From positions 674,341 through 738,340 of the forward strand of contig VYZB01000346.1 of NCBI GenBank assembly GCA_013397455.1: a stretch of 64,000 bases of DNA. Direction: 5' to 3'. The notes under the pieces were generated by a model, which worked only from the letters and a program-made list of their open reading frames with translations, searched no databases and had not been told where the DNA came from. The DNA is from Crotophaga sulcirostris (taxonomy: Eukaryota; Chordata; Aves; Cuculiformes; Crotophagidae). A program made the position numbers and the translations under genes. Below, one piece after another: positions 12,210 to 24,340 of this stretch; positions within the stretch are counted from its first letter, which is position 1, and every line of letters begins with the position of its first letter.

Positions 12210-14050
12210 CAGCATTTGACATTATTTTGCAGGAGTTTGTTCCTAATTCCAGAAGATTTCATTCTGTTTAAGCTTCTTCTTGGCACTACAAAAGTCTGAG
12301 CATATGGTTGATTGTTAAATGAGCCTCAGCCTTGGAAGGGGCACAGCCGTGCATTAATAACAGCCACTACTTGCACTGCTGCTGCTTATACTACTTTTGT
12401 TTTTAATCCCATCAAATATTTTTGCTTATAACCCACAGAGGGAAGAGAAAGTGTGCAACTCCTGTACTGCAGTGCGTTTAATTCTTGGTCCAGTGCTAAT
12501 GCAGTCTGTATGGGTTTTCTAATGGTCATAAAGCATATTTTGATGCAACAGGAGAGCATCACTAACTTAAAAATGCCTGCACTTTACAGTAAACTTAGTT
12601 TGTAAGTTCTTTTTAGATCTAATCATCATTTGTTTATTCCCAACAAACTTGATACACCAAATATTTTTAGGCATGATGAAATGGGTTAAGCGTAATGAGA
12701 ATATGGTGAGCACGGCATTACAAAGGATGAAAAAGTCACTCTGTTTCCTTTGGAAGGAGGAGTGACTCATCCTGCAGAACTGGGACACCAGCAGACCCCA
12801 GAATGCACAAAGGGCTGTCAGGTCTGAGTGAACAAGTGCTGAAGAGCTTGCTGTCTCTTCTGGCTCCTTACTTAACCACCATGAGCCAGGGAAGCTCTCT
12901 AGGTAGGAAGACTTACAATGGTAGGTGCAGGGTGAAGGGGGACACTGACCGCATGTTAAGTGCAGTGCAGGGGCCTCTGGGTTTCATGATAATGGAAATA
13001 TTTTGAGGAATTGTGGCTGAGTTTGTATAGGGAAACCATTCAGCACTGTCAACAATAACTGAAATGCAAAACCATCTCACAGCATCAGGAAGGGGAGCAT
13101 CCAGCAGGTGACGATGCCTGCTTTCCTGCGCAGAGGGTGTTGTCTGCTCCCACCCCTGCAGCTGGGGAGGCTGAAAGATTCAAGGAGAGCCTCTGGATTG
13201 AGACTGCCCTCATGTAGTAACTGCATTTAGATCAAGGCTGCTTTGTCCTGGAATATGCAAATCAGCCTTTTAATGGGGTTCCTTTGCAAAATATTTCTTG
13301 AACCAGAAAGTTAATTACTGATCTCTAATTAATGGCTATGTTAAGAGGCTGGAGTAAAATCAGCAAGAGCTGCTCTGAAGGAGAGATGCAGGAGGAAATT
13401 GCCAATCTCCTCAGAAACTGTTCTGTGCCTCATCTCCTTCTCACGGTATCAGGGAATTTAGAAACTGCTATTCAAATATTTTTAAAAGCATAATGCTCTT
13501 AATGGAAAGAGGGGATTTGAGAGTTTTCTCTTGGGAGGCACTGAAACAAACAAAAACCCCTGCTTTTTATAGAAGAAAGACTAATGGTCTGCTTTGTAAA
13601 AATAATGTACAGATCCCCTGCACAGGTGGTTCGGGTTTCCGTTGTGTCAAGGGTGGCATTCATTCCCCGTTGGAGCAGGAGTGTGTTTAAAACCCGATGT
13701 GGGGTTGTGGTTTCAGTTCTGAGCACAGCAGCCCAGCAATGCCAGCGGAGGCATGGCGCAGCCCGAGCCCTTCCCAGTCAAGATTCTAGGCTTTCCATCT
13801 TCTTGATTTAAGGCAGCAGAGCTTTTGGTAAGGGTGGAAGGCTGCAGAGCAATTGCACTGCCCCTGCATACAGAAATATTTGTTATAAAGCCCCATTCAG
13901 CTGCTCCTCACGGCTAAAATCAATTTAACAACCCCAGGAGGGGCAGAGCCGGGCTGAGAGCAATGTGGGGCCTTTGGGTTTCTCCCAGGGCAACAGCAAG
14001 GTCTCAGCTTTTCCTCCTGGTATATTGTCTTGTTACACATGCATGTACAG
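12210..14050. other. Unique intron segment, no gene seen
   Basis: There is no exon or repeat family that I recognise. An AT-rich patch at 13240-13345 has TTAATTA and TAATTAA homeobox-type sites and could be regulatory. Confidence 0.55.
13240..13345. promoter_or_regulatory. Candidate non-coding regulatory element (homeobox-like sites)
   Basis: This AT-rich block has two TAATTA cores (AGTTAATTACTG and TCTAATTAATGG), a GGAATATGCAAATCAG segment containing an octamer-like ATGCAAAT, and a TTGCAAAATATTTC stretch. Such motif density without a repeat is typical of developmental enhancers. Conservation cannot be tested here. Confidence 0.3.
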
Positions 14051-14381
14051 CAGCCTCCCAGTGCTGAAAGGAGCTGCAGGAGCCGGGGAGGGGCAGGGTG
14101 TGCAGGGATAGGACAAGGGAGAATGGTTTTCAGCTGAAAGAGGGAAGACTGAGATGAGATTTTAGGAAGAAATATTTTGCTGTGAGAGTGGTGATGCAGT
14201 GGCACAGGTTGCCTGGAGCAGTGGTGCCTCCCCCATCCCTGGAGGTGTTGAAGGCCAGGTTGGATGGGGCTTTGGGCACTCTGATCCAGTGGGAGGTGTC
14301 CCTGCCCATGGCAGGGGGTGGAACTGGATGGGCTTTTAAGGTCCCTTCCAACCCAAACCATTCTGTGATTCTATGATTCTA
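14051..14381 (+). mobile_element. CR1 LINE 3' fragment
   Basis: It runs from CAGCCTCCCAGTGCTGAAAG through GATGAGATTTTAGGAAGAAA and ATCCAGTGGGAGGTGTCCCT to the terminal CATTCTGTGATTCTATGATT. It is 5'-truncated. Its blocks closely match the opposite-strand copies at 24.6, 39.5 and 58.8 kb, so all four are one subtype. A TA microsatellite abuts the 3' end. Confidence 0.95.
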
Positions 14382-14385
14382 CTTT

Positions 14386-14402
14386 TATATATATATATAT
14401 TA
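14386..14402. repeat. (TA)n microsatellite at a CR1 3' end
   Basis: Eight TA units follow the CR1 tail by only a few bases. It may have grown from the AT-rich target site of that insertion. Confidence 0.9.
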
Positions 14403-14779
14403 GGCTTTTGCACACACATGTAAATCTGTGAGTTGTATCTGAGGCTGCCTGAGGTAAACGTGTTCTCAAAGAAATACCTAAATACTTCCCCTCACCCTGC
14501 ATATTCCAGCAGACTATCTGACTGAACAGGAGGTTGTGTCTAATAGCTTTCAGCAGAAGACTCTACAGATTTTTCAAGCCACAGTAAAATGTCACGGGAA
14601 GGGCCAAGAGGCTGGAATTATTTTAATAGCCTTCTTCACGTTTCTCTGCTTCCCGGTTTCCTAACGGTCCAGACAAGCAGCACAGTGCCCCATAGGGTAC
14701 CGCGCACGCTTTAACTCGACTTGGAGTCATGTAGCAAAGTTATAAAACCCTCCCTGCTTGGGCATATGCAGCGCCGCTG

Positions 14780-14900
14780 GGATAATTGGCTTCATGCATC
14801 TTACAATTAGCTTGCAAAAATATGTTTTGCATTCCTGACCTTTTCTCTATAAGCAAGGCCATTGTTTGGCTGCCCTGCTTAATTACAAAATATAGTGTTG
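14780..14900. promoter_or_regulatory. Candidate non-coding regulatory element
   Basis: Motifs visible in order: GATAATTGGC, TTCATGCATCTTACAATTAG, CTTGCAAAAATATG, a SOX-like GCCATTGTTTGG and a homeobox-like CTTAATTACA. It is unique sequence, AT-rich and not a CR1. The pattern suggests an enhancer within the DAB2IP intron; this is inference. Confidence 0.3.
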
Positions 14901-16789
14901 TGCGAGGATAAAGATGACATCGTTGTATCGTTGGCTCTAATTTGACGAGACATCATAATGGGGAGTTTTCGTACCGAGGGCACTGAATTAGTGTAGCGTG
15001 AAACCACATTTCTCTAAACCTACTAAATAAGGAGAAGTTAATTTTATGCTCTATCTTTTTGACGTTTGTAATCAAAGCATTGTATTACAGCTGCAGATGG
15101 TTAGAACTTGAAGGATGCTTGGGAAATGCCGGTAATCGGAAGGCATTGTTTCTGCAGTGGGAGATCAGGTTGATTAATGGATAGAAGGATGCTTGCTTTC
15201 ATTTTACTCTTCTTGCAGTCTGAATACACATTATTGACTCATCTGGCCATCGCCTGGCAGACGTGACGATGTTGTGGGGCATCAATGTATACCTAGGGAT
15301 TACAAGCAGATAGTTCTGTTTGTATCCTTTCAGCAGGGACTTTGAGCGAGGGTGAAAGTTGAGTTGCATTGTGGCTGTCGGTGTCTTAATATTCTTCAGA
15401 TCGAAAGCAGATACTGCTACTCCATTGCATTAACGTTGTGTTTCCAAACAGACCATTTATTCTGGCTCTGCCCTGGTGAGGTTTTCATGTGCATGAATTT
15501 CAGTGCAATTACATTAGCATCACTCTCCATGTCAATAAACTCAAAGGGAAAAAAAAGAAAGCAAATGCCATCCCCACAGCTTTTAGACCAGCAGACGCTT
15601 CCTGTTAGTTCTAGACTCTTCTGTTTGCTCTTTTAATTATTCTTTGTTTACAATAAAAAATAAGATACTTCTATCCCAGGCTTAAGCATTCTGGCACACA
15701 ATGACAACTGCTCATGGTGAAAGCATTAAACTCAGAGGAGCAGCCTTGTTTTCCCCAGCCCACGTGTTCGCCTTGCAGCAGATGCGGTCGTCACGCAGTC
15801 TTAGGAAGGTCAGCAAGTTTATTAAATGGGAAATTATTATTTAGGGAGGCGATTCTCTCTTTGGTCAGGGCACTGAACCAGCTCGTGTAACTGCAGAGTG
15901 ATGGGGAGATGGCAAAGGATGAGCTTTTCCTTGGCGGTGTGCAGTTGTATTTAATGAGATAGAATGCCAAACCGTATTCCCCATTTCTGCCCCAGAGCTG
16001 AGGAGGCACTGGGCAGGGACATCCACCTGGCATCTGCGTCACTTTTCCATCTCTCAAAATGGAATTTTCCGTCTCATAGGAGAGGGACATTGCTTGATGG
16101 ATCAAATTTTTGTGTCCTCTCTGTCATTTTGATTGGTAATTAGTGCCAGCAATGAATGTCCTTCTCTCTTGGAAGGAGGAAAGGCTTAAAACCAGGATTC
16201 TCTCTGTTCTTTATTGAAACTCTACAAAACCTTGATTGGAAAAATCTGCGTGAGGGACAGAGAGTGGTAAGTCAACACATAACAAGGGAGGTGGGCAAGG
16301 TTTCCAAGCCTTTGTTGGAGCTCAAGACGCAGATGTTTGACATGTATATCTTGTTATCCAATTTCATCTTGCAGTGGTCGTGCACAGAAATGCGCTGATT
16401 GTAGCTGGAGGCAGCCCATGCGCCGAGCTCACTGCTGGCAGTTCCTTGTACAGAGCACTGGGTATAATGATGTTCGAGACTTGTGAATATAAAATAACTG
16501 TGTCAAGTTCATCCATCAGCTGGGAGCGAAGGGAAAAACAGACGGAGGAAAAATATGTTCCTCTCTCCTTCCTCCTTACCGCGGTCTCTAATGATTCCTT
16601 ATGATATGGAGCCACTTCTGGAATGGTTATTAGGTTATGCCGTGCAGGTTGTTCACGTATTGATATGTTCTTATGATACCAGTATTCTGATCTTGTTTAT
16701 CTGGTTGGCAGTGTTTGTAATTTTAATTTTCAATACAACTTGAGAATGTCTCACCTAAGTTCTCTCCGGTAAAATTCAGGTCAGATGTG

Positions 16790-16960
16790 ATGAAAAGAAG
16801 CAAGAACTGATATTAATTGAATTAAACCAGTGCATTTGAGCTGGTATTAAAATGTAATTTGTTTAAAAATACTTAACTGATTTGAATTAAAGCCAGAAAT
16901 ATGAATTTAGCTTTAATCCACGTGTATTATGTAAGTAATTACACGAGAAAAGGATGTGAC
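16790..16960. promoter_or_regulatory. Candidate AT-rich regulatory element
   Basis: The block has ATATTAATTGAATTAAACC, repeated TTTAATCC/TTAAAT-type sequence, an E-box CACGTG within CCACGTGTATTATG, and GTAATTACAC. Function is inferred from motif density only. Confidence 0.25.
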
Positions 16961-19900
16961 GTGCATTGTACATGATTGATAGTGTGCAGGAGGGTGGCAT
17001 TCACTCACAAAGTGATATAAATGTATTAGTAATTATAAAGCCGTAGATATTTTATCAGCCTGTCCCCTTTGCTTTCGTGTCTCTGAGATTGTGTTGGCCC
17101 TGTACAGGAGCTTCAACGCTCCTGTGCTGGTTCCTGAGGGGTCACACACAGCCCTGCTTGAACGGCTCAGTGCTTCTCCCCTGTGGGGGTCCCTCTGCAA
17201 AGGGGTCCTGTAGACATTACCGAATGATTTACTCTGCTGTACCTACCTTGAATAATTAATATTTTGCTGTCCTTTCTGCATGGAGAGATTTGTTCCATTA
17301 TGGATGTGTTTGTTGCTGTATAGTAACGCATTGCATTGTGTGTATGTGTGCAGAGAGACAGAGAGAGAAGGGGTTCTATATTTTTTTTTTTATGTGAGAA
17401 GATATTTTAAAAATGCTTCTGTGAAGCAAATGAAAGGCTGAGGGCTCTGTTAGCTCATCCTGGAATCTCTTCTTTACCATCTGCCTGGGCATCATCCTGC
17501 TGGGCACCAACAATGACCGCTCAGTCATCCTGTCAGGATGTGACTCCAGGCTGGAGGGATGTGACATTTCCCTGGTAGGATAACGTACCTCCCCTGTTGC
17601 TCCCTGAGCAGCTGTCCCACCGCGCACGGGACTTCCCTCTGGGCATGGAAAGACCCTTTCTGCAACCAGTGCAAGGCAGACATGGATGCTTGGGAATTTT
17701 TTCTCAGTCATCCCGGTGTGTGGAATATAAAGAGCCTGTGTGTGCGTGAGAGAGAGAGGTGTTTGGTATTTTCAATCACAATAAGAAGTGTTTCTTGCTA
17801 CCTTGTGACATGTGAACAGTTTTAGCCCTGGCTATTGCTAAAAATCAGTAAGAAAATTGCTTGAATTTAGTGGTACTTGGATCAAGAGGTTCGGGTTAGG
17901 ATTGTTGTAAAGGGAAGAGACATTTGCAGTATTTCATTTCTCCTCACGTTTGTGTTCTGAATGAACAGAGGAGGCTGAGGTATAACATTTGGCTGTGAGC
18001 TCTCTGTTATTTCAGTTTTTGTGCTTTCAGAAGGCTAGGTTTACGTGGTTTAAAAACCACATTGCAGATTTCTTATTTCTATTAATACATGATGAAATGG
18101 TTGCTTTAATGCTTTACTGTAATAGTTTTAATCACTGACGTAGCATTGTCCATGCTTCCCCTGTATTGTGACATGATCATGATACCTTTCTCCAGTGCTC
18201 TAAGTGAACGTGTGTGTTGTTTGTGCAGAGTTTGGCCAACAAAGTGTGATGAGCAAGGTGATACCAGGCTGCACACCTGGGAGTGCCTTGGTGGGTGCTG
18301 GGTACCCAGAGGCACTGATGGGAACCCACCAAACGCTGCCCCTGTGTTCCTTGAACGGGGTGTTGCATCCACAGAGGCTCTGCTCGAAACCTCTTCAGCT
18401 CACCCAGGATTAATTATTCACTGCTCATCACTCAGACCTTATGGATTAGGGAGCAGGGAGGAGGGTTGGCAGGAGGTGGGTAGAAGATTGCAGTTTGGAT
18501 TGCAATTAGGATTTAATTTCTTTTCTTGCTTCTCGTTTGCTTCAATTGGAGATTGCATGTTAGAACCAAGGATTTATATCCCAGCAGTGGAAGTCCCCTC
18601 TGCACTACAAACCAGCAAATCCACTACAGACTTTAAGCTTCCCAAAGAGATAAAAGACTCAGTTGGTTTGAGGAGCTGAAACACCAGGGGAGCAAGTTTG
18701 CTTGAAAAATGTTGCAAGGGAGCAGCAATGCCCAGCCTGCCAAGGCAGGAAAGCTCCCTTATCCATATCTAACCCTTCCAAGAAAAGCATTTAAATATTG
18801 GCCCTCTTCCTCCATTATCTGTGTTCTCCCCCCCTTGCAGCACCATGAGCATGCTCCTTGCCAGAACTCTGGGGACTGGGGTTGTGGCAGAGCCATGATG
18901 GGTACCCAAGCCTGTGTGGGTGAGCAGTGCTGCCACAGACAACGCCAACCACAGCGCGCCAGGCACATAGCCCAGTCGCGGAGAACGTCAGTTTAAGTTT
19001 AGTCTTTGCAAAAACGTTACCAGCAGTTGAAAGTGTGCTGCACCAGCGAGATTGTGTCTCATGCTGAAACCTCAAGGGGTTCTCTTGTCACCACAGTCTG
19101 GGTCACGCTTGCAGTAATTACCCTGATGGCTGAAAGGTTGGTAGGAAGTCCCGAGAGGAAGGGACCCACTTCCATCGCAAAGAACTGAGGTAAATGCTGG
19201 CAAATCTGCAGCTCTTTGAGATTTATTTAAGTTAGTTCTTTTAATTGCTTTCTTGCATCCCCATTCTATTATAAGCTCTGTGAGGCATCTAGGGAAGTAA
19301 GTCTGGCTAATATTAATCGCCTCAATCCTTCTTTCTTTAACTGGTTACTCCTGGCTTCATTCATACAGACATTTGAGCCTTGCGGAGCAGGTGATAATTC
19401 TGATTCTGCTTTAACATGTTCTGACAGAACAGGTAGCTTAGGAGAAATCATCACCTGACTTCTGCATTTGATTTTTTTTTTTACCTCTTCAATGTGGCTC
19501 ATGATCTGCATATAGCATTGCTACTTCCCAGGGATGCTGGCAGCTCCCATGATACGTATTCATAAAGAGATTCCAGCTCCTTGAGTGAAACCTGCAAGAA
19601 AAGGGCAAAGAATAATTTGTCTTTTTTTCATTATCATGGCCTTCTTGTACCTGTGCTGACACGCGCTGGAGAGAAGCTCCCTTGCTTGATGTGTTTATAT
19701 TTAAAGCTCTCTCTTTGTACAAACCGAGGCAGGGTGTCTGGCCCTCCTTAGATAAAGTCACTCATATTGAGGCTCACTCTATCAGCCTGAGTCCCAGCCC
19801 TCACACAACAGGCAGAGCCTCCGTGTACCCTGCGGTCAGAGCAACCGTTTTGATGACAGTGAGAAAGCAGAACGACGAGAGCACGTCGGAGTGACAGCCT

Positions 19901-20023
19901 TGGGAGTCCTGGTGCCTGCTCCCAGTTGGATTGTTCCCTGACTCAAGAGCTTGGTTCTCTCTTCTGAATGTTCTAAAAAATACTAATCCTGTTTGAGTCA
20001 TGTGAAGTCTTTGTTCTCAAATA

Positions 20024-20143
20024 CCAGGTTGGATGAGGCTTTGAGCACCCTGATTCAGTGGGAGGTGTCCCTGCCCATGGCAGGAGTTGGAACTGCGTGG
20101 CCTTTAAGGTCCCTTTCAGCCCAAACCATTCCATGATTTTATG
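20024..20143 (+). mobile_element. CR1 LINE 3' end, short copy
   Basis: It starts CCAGGTTGGATGAGGCTTTG and passes through TTCAGTGGGAGGTGTCCCTG and TGGCCTTTAAGGTCCCTTTC to CATTCCATGATTTTATGAG. Only the last 120 bp of the element are present. Confidence 0.93.
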
Positions 20144-21487
20144 AGAAAACTGGAAGTGTTCGCTTGGTAGCATCCAGATCCTGCACTTTTGGGACCTTCA
20201 GAGAAATTCTGAGGTGGAGGAGGGAGGACAAAATGGGGGCTGGCTGGCTGCTGGAAGAATTTCCAGAGGATGGTGTTGCTGTGTGAGCAGCACAGGGATA
20301 CCTGGTTTGAGCAGCGTGCATCAGCACAAAGGCTGTGCGCTGTCGGCGCCTTTTCCCTCTCCGGGGTGGTCTGGCTGTCAATGTGAACGTGCTGATGGTG
20401 GAGAGTGAGAGCGGCGGCGCCTTGGTGCCGGGACTGTCAGCAGCTCTGCAGCATTTCAGGCACATTGAGGTGGTGTGGCCCCCACAGACCCCACACCTCT
20501 GGCAGATGGGTGATGCGCTGCATCTGAGCATCCCTCCTGCTCTGGTCTCTGCTCTGCTCCCCTGGCAACCTCTGGCCAGGGCAGAGCTCTCTGAGGGCAC
20601 CCTCCAGGGATCCCACGAGGATGGAGGCTCCAGCGCTCCTATGGGACACAGGCTCCAGAACTCCCATGGGCACGAAGGTTCCAGCGGTCCCAGAGGATGG
20701 AGTCTCCAGGCTCCCATGGGAACAGTGGCTCTAGGGCTCCCACTGGGTGCTCCCTCAGCCCAGGCACCATCGACCTGCTGCTGCCTTTACTCCCCCCTCC
20801 CTTTCCATCTCTGAGACTCCTCATCGCTTTTTGTCTCAGAGGAACACATCCTTTTGTTGAAATGAAGTGATACAGAGTCAGCATTACACAGAGGGATGAG
20901 TTATAAAATAATGGGGCTAATAAGCATGTAAAATAAGCTGGCTGTACAGGAGCGCAGGCTCTGGAACAGCAGCTGCAGCAAATACACGGAGGTTATCAGT
21001 GTGCGGCCATTCTGTGCTGAGAGGGCTTAGGTGTAATGAGCGCTCCTGCAGCACAGGGACTCTTGGCAGTGAATAGTGTCATTTTCCAATAACTGCTTTG
21101 AGAAATGGAAAAAAACCTCTCTGTGAACGCAGTGCTGACTGGCAGTGCAGGGATCTCCTCTCTCTGCCTTCACGACCGGTACAGCATGTGGGGTGACGGC
21201 AGCTTTTCCTACGCTTCCCAGACAAGCAGCCTCAAATCTGGACACAGGGCTCTCCGTGCACAACAGCCAGGCTGGTTTGTCCCCACAGCTCGTTTGACCC
21301 ATGCATGCCTAGGGATGCTGGTGGTTCCTGCAAGCTGGGACAGGGCTCTTGGAGCCATAGCGACCCACCGCTGAGAATGGGACACAGGTCACCAGGCTGG
21401 TTTCTGGCAACCCAATGGTAACTCTGAATTGCGTTAGTCCTGCCCCACTGCCTGGGCTTTGAAGAGTCATCAGTACTTTCCTTTCAC
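20144..21487. other. GC-richer intron segment holding a minisatellite
   Basis: It contains a fairly GC-rich stretch (20330-20780) in which long open frames occur on both strands. I recognise no protein family in them. The composition and the repeat, rather than selection, probably explain the lack of stops. Confidence 0.5.
20601..20751. repeat. 25-bp minisatellite, six degenerate units
   Basis: Successive units start at 20601, 20626, 20651, 20677, 20702 and 20727, with lengths 25, 25, 26, 25, 25 and about 25. The shared core is GGCTCCAG followed by CTCCCATGGG; units 2, 3 and 5 keep an ATGGG block within CCTATGGG or CCCATGGG. The unit is not a multiple of three, so it would not encode a simple peptide repeat of 8 residues. 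Open frames read across it on both strands look incidental. Confidence 0.85.
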
Positions 21488-21896
21488 CTCCCATACGAGA
21501 ACAGACTGAGAGAGTTGGAATTGTTCAACCTGAAGAAGAAAAGGCTCTGGCGAGAATTTAGAGCAGCCTCCAGTACTGAAAGGGGCTCCAGGAAAGCTGG
21601 GGAGGGGCTCTTATTCAGGCAGCGCAGGGACAGCATGAGAGGAAAGGCTTGAAGCAGAAAGAGGGGAAATTGAGATGAGATCTTAGAAGGAAATGTTTTC
21701 CTGTGAGGGTGGTGATACAGTGGCACAGGTTACCCAGAGTAGCCGTGGTTGCCCCATTCGTGGGGTTGTGCAAGGCCAGGTTGGATGAGGCTTCGAGCAA
21801 CCTGGTCCGGTGTGAGGTGTCCGTGCCCATGGCAGGGAGTGGAACTGGATGGGCTTTAAGGTCCCTTCCAACCCAAACCATTTTATGATTCTATGA
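21488..21896 (+). mobile_element. CR1 LINE 3' fragment
   Basis: Blocks in order: CTGAGAGAGTTGGAATTGTT, CAACCTGAAGAAGAAAAGGC, TCCAGTACTGAAAGGGGCTC, TTGAGATGAGATCTTAGAAG, GGTCCGGTGTGAGGTGTCCG, and the tail CATTTTATGATTCTATGACT. At about 410 bp it is among the longer copies and keeps the 3' part of ORF2 with substitutions and small deletions. Confidence 0.95.
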
Positions 21897-22369
21897 CTTG
21901 GCCTCTGTAATTCCACCAATCCAATCATTTGTCTGAAGGCTTTGGAAATATCAAATTCCCTTAAACATATGAGATAGTGCCACAGTCCCTGGTTTCACCC
22001 AGCCCATTGTCCTACTTTGTTCCAAATTAACACATGGGATCCTTACTCCTGACTCCACCAAGTTCCATGCTGGAGCAATGCGTCAGTGTTTTCAGAACAG
22101 GATGAGTTCTGTATCACCCACATCTCTGCCAGTGCCGTTCTCCCCGATGTGATGAATTAAACCCACAGCCCTTGTCACCAATGAACTGGAAAAGCCTCAC
22201 TTGGTTCTGGACACATTTCTTCCTCTTACGGTTTTTTTTTCTTTCTATAAATGTCAGTGCGTAGAGATTGCAGGGTTAGATTTGATTTGTGTTGTTGGTA
22301 TTTGGCACATAAAGAACAACCCTGTTTGGTATCAGTAAAATATATTGGAGAAATTGGCTCCTTCTAACT

Positions 22370-22570
22370 GTTTCCATCCATATAATGGAGTTTAACTAAA
22401 TAGAGCTTCAAAACCCATTGTTTGCCTCTTGGAGATTAGGGCAGGCCAATTGTTTGAAACAGCAATTAGTGAACTCTTACTGGAATAAATATTTTGAACT
22501 GGCATTGCAACTATTCCTGTAATCTCACCATTGTTTACAGCTGTTTGTAAACCTTAAGATTGTACTTATT
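22370..22570. promoter_or_regulatory. Candidate non-coding regulatory element (SOX/FOX-like sites)
   Basis: Visible motifs: CCCATTGTTTGCC and CCAATTGTTTGAA (SOX-like), ACAGCAATTAGTG (homeobox-like), ACCATTGTTTACAG and TGTTTGTAAACC (FOX-like TGTTTAC/GTAAACA types). The sequence is unique and AT-rich. Three CATTGTTT/AATTGTTT copies in 200 bp are the main argument for a bound element. Confidence 0.35.
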
Positions 22571-23569
22571 TTGTCTCAAGATCTATTGAGAATTCTTCCT
22601 TATTTTTTTTTTTAGAAGTTATTTGAGTGACAAATCACTTGACAAAAAAGTAAGTCTTCAAATTCAGCAGTTCGTGGTGGTTCCTTAATTGAGGCTCTTT
22701 TATCCAGCAATTTTATCTACCATTTGTATCTAAAGGTGCCCTGGAAAATGTTTGCTCTCAGCCAACTGACTGGCTCTGTGCAGTTGTGCTGCTTCTGAGG
22801 TCACAGATCTCCAATTTCTGTGTCCTGGCACTCAGTTCGCAACACCCTCATCACAGGTTCTATCTCTCGCTCCCATGGTCAGCATCATTTTGCATTGACT
22901 GGAAAGAGAGCCAAGTGCAATTGCTGGGGATTTTTGCCCCTTTTCCTGGAGCTCATCATCACGCTCCCATTTTCCATGGTACAAGAGGTCGCACTATTCC
23001 ATGTCAGTGAGTTTGCAGGACAATCCAGCCTTTCTGTCGCGGTGCTGAGCTGCTCTCAGTTGCTGAGCTGTAGCAAACTGAGAATCTGCTCGGTGGTAAA
23101 TGGTGAGATTGCATAATTACAGCTTACACAACACCAGGGCTGCACGCGAGCAAACCAGGGTCTTCAGATGCCGGATAGATCAGGGAAGCCTGCCTTGTAC
23201 AGCTTTCATCACCAGTATTCCCCATAAAAGGAGTCCCCACTACTTAATTCAGTAATGCGTACATCTGATTTCACTTTTCTGGAGAAGGTGGGCAGGGATG
23301 GGTCTGGCTTTGCTCTGAGCTTTGGGAATTTTTGCTGTTGCCGCTGTCTCCAATGACTTGGAAAGGCAGGGACTGTCCCCGAGTCCACCCAGCGCCTTCC
23401 CCTCCTGGTTTCTCTGCATGGAAGGGCGTGGTTTTCCACAACACTTGGCAATTACAGCTCTTATTTTAGATAACATGAACATAAACCAGATTGCTCCCAC
23501 CCCGACTCTGCAGATGGGCAGTGGTTTCAATCTCGCATGAATAATCATGGTTGCTAATTATAGCATTCG

Positions 23570-23660
23570 GGGAAGACGGCGGGGCTGCTGCGCTGCATCC
23601 AACAGGACCGGGGCGGGCGCCGGGCTGTGCTGGGCCTGGGCTGGAGCCTTCCAGCACAAA
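23570..23660. other. CpG-rich islet in intron
   Basis: About eight CG dinucleotides lie within 80 bases, including GGGGCGGGCGCCGGG, which contains a GC-box-like GGGCGGG. Flanks are AT-rich. It could be a small unmethylated regulatory site; no TATA box or first-exon donor is apparent close by. Confidence 0.4.
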
Positions 23661-24214
23661 CTCGAATGCAGCAAATCAGAATAACGTCTCCGTTGTGATT
23701 TCTGCTGTTTGCTTTGTCTCTGCTTTTCTTCCCCTCTGCTGCCCTTGCAGTTCCACTAAGGGAGCTCGAAGCAGCCATGCAGGGAGCGCTTGAATGGCTG
23801 GAAAATCCTTTCATAGCAAAGAAAATGTGATTGCAACTTATTTATTTTATTTTTGGTTAATACAACTGGAATACAAATGGGGCTTCAATGCCTGAGGGCC
23901 TTGCGTTCCTAGAATAATTCCTTATGACATGTGTCAGGCTCTGTTTTATTCAGGTGGGTGGTATGATATTAAACAATGAAGCAAGCTTGCATTTCTCTGC
24001 CATCGTATTTATACGCACACTCCCTGGCACAGAGGTGCTTATTAGTAGAATGTCATCTCTGCGCTGGCGAGACCCAGCCTGAAACAGTTTGCAAATACCT
24101 TCTGGGCCTTGAGAGAGATCATCTTAAATCAATCAGCTATCCTAAGGCCAGAGTGTCCTTCCTGCCTTATCCTTTGTCCAAGCAAAGAGGAGGCTGCAAG
24201 AGACGTTTCTTAAG

Positions 24215-24340
24215 TAGTGCTCTAGACAAAACGTTTGGGTCTGAATGGAATATCGATTTTCTAATTGCCATGCTGCTGCTAAATGAGTCATTAGTGAGGA
24301 GCAGGGGGAAAGCAAACTCAAATGCAAGGGAGTTTTGGTT
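24215..24340. promoter_or_regulatory. Candidate non-coding regulatory element
   Basis: Motifs: AATATCGATTTTC, a TTCTAATTGCC homeobox-like site, AAATGAGTCATTAG (AP-1-like TGAGTCA next to ATTAG) and CAAATGCAAGG. It is unique sequence between CR1 copies. An enhancer role is inferred. Confidence 0.3.

Larger units (their letters stand above)
14403..20023. other. Unique intron segment with AT-rich candidate elements
   Basis: No coding exon is recognised. Two AT-rich motif-dense blocks are listed separately (14780-14900, 16790-16960). There is a T-run near 17378-17391 and short GA/GT-rich patches near 17350 and 17740. Possible splice signals occur at 18823-18921. Confidence 0.55.

Noticed and set aside
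20139..20717. 192-codon - strand open frame
   Set aside because: It runs through the 25-bp minisatellite and GC-rich DNA where stops are rare; opposite-strand frames are equally open.
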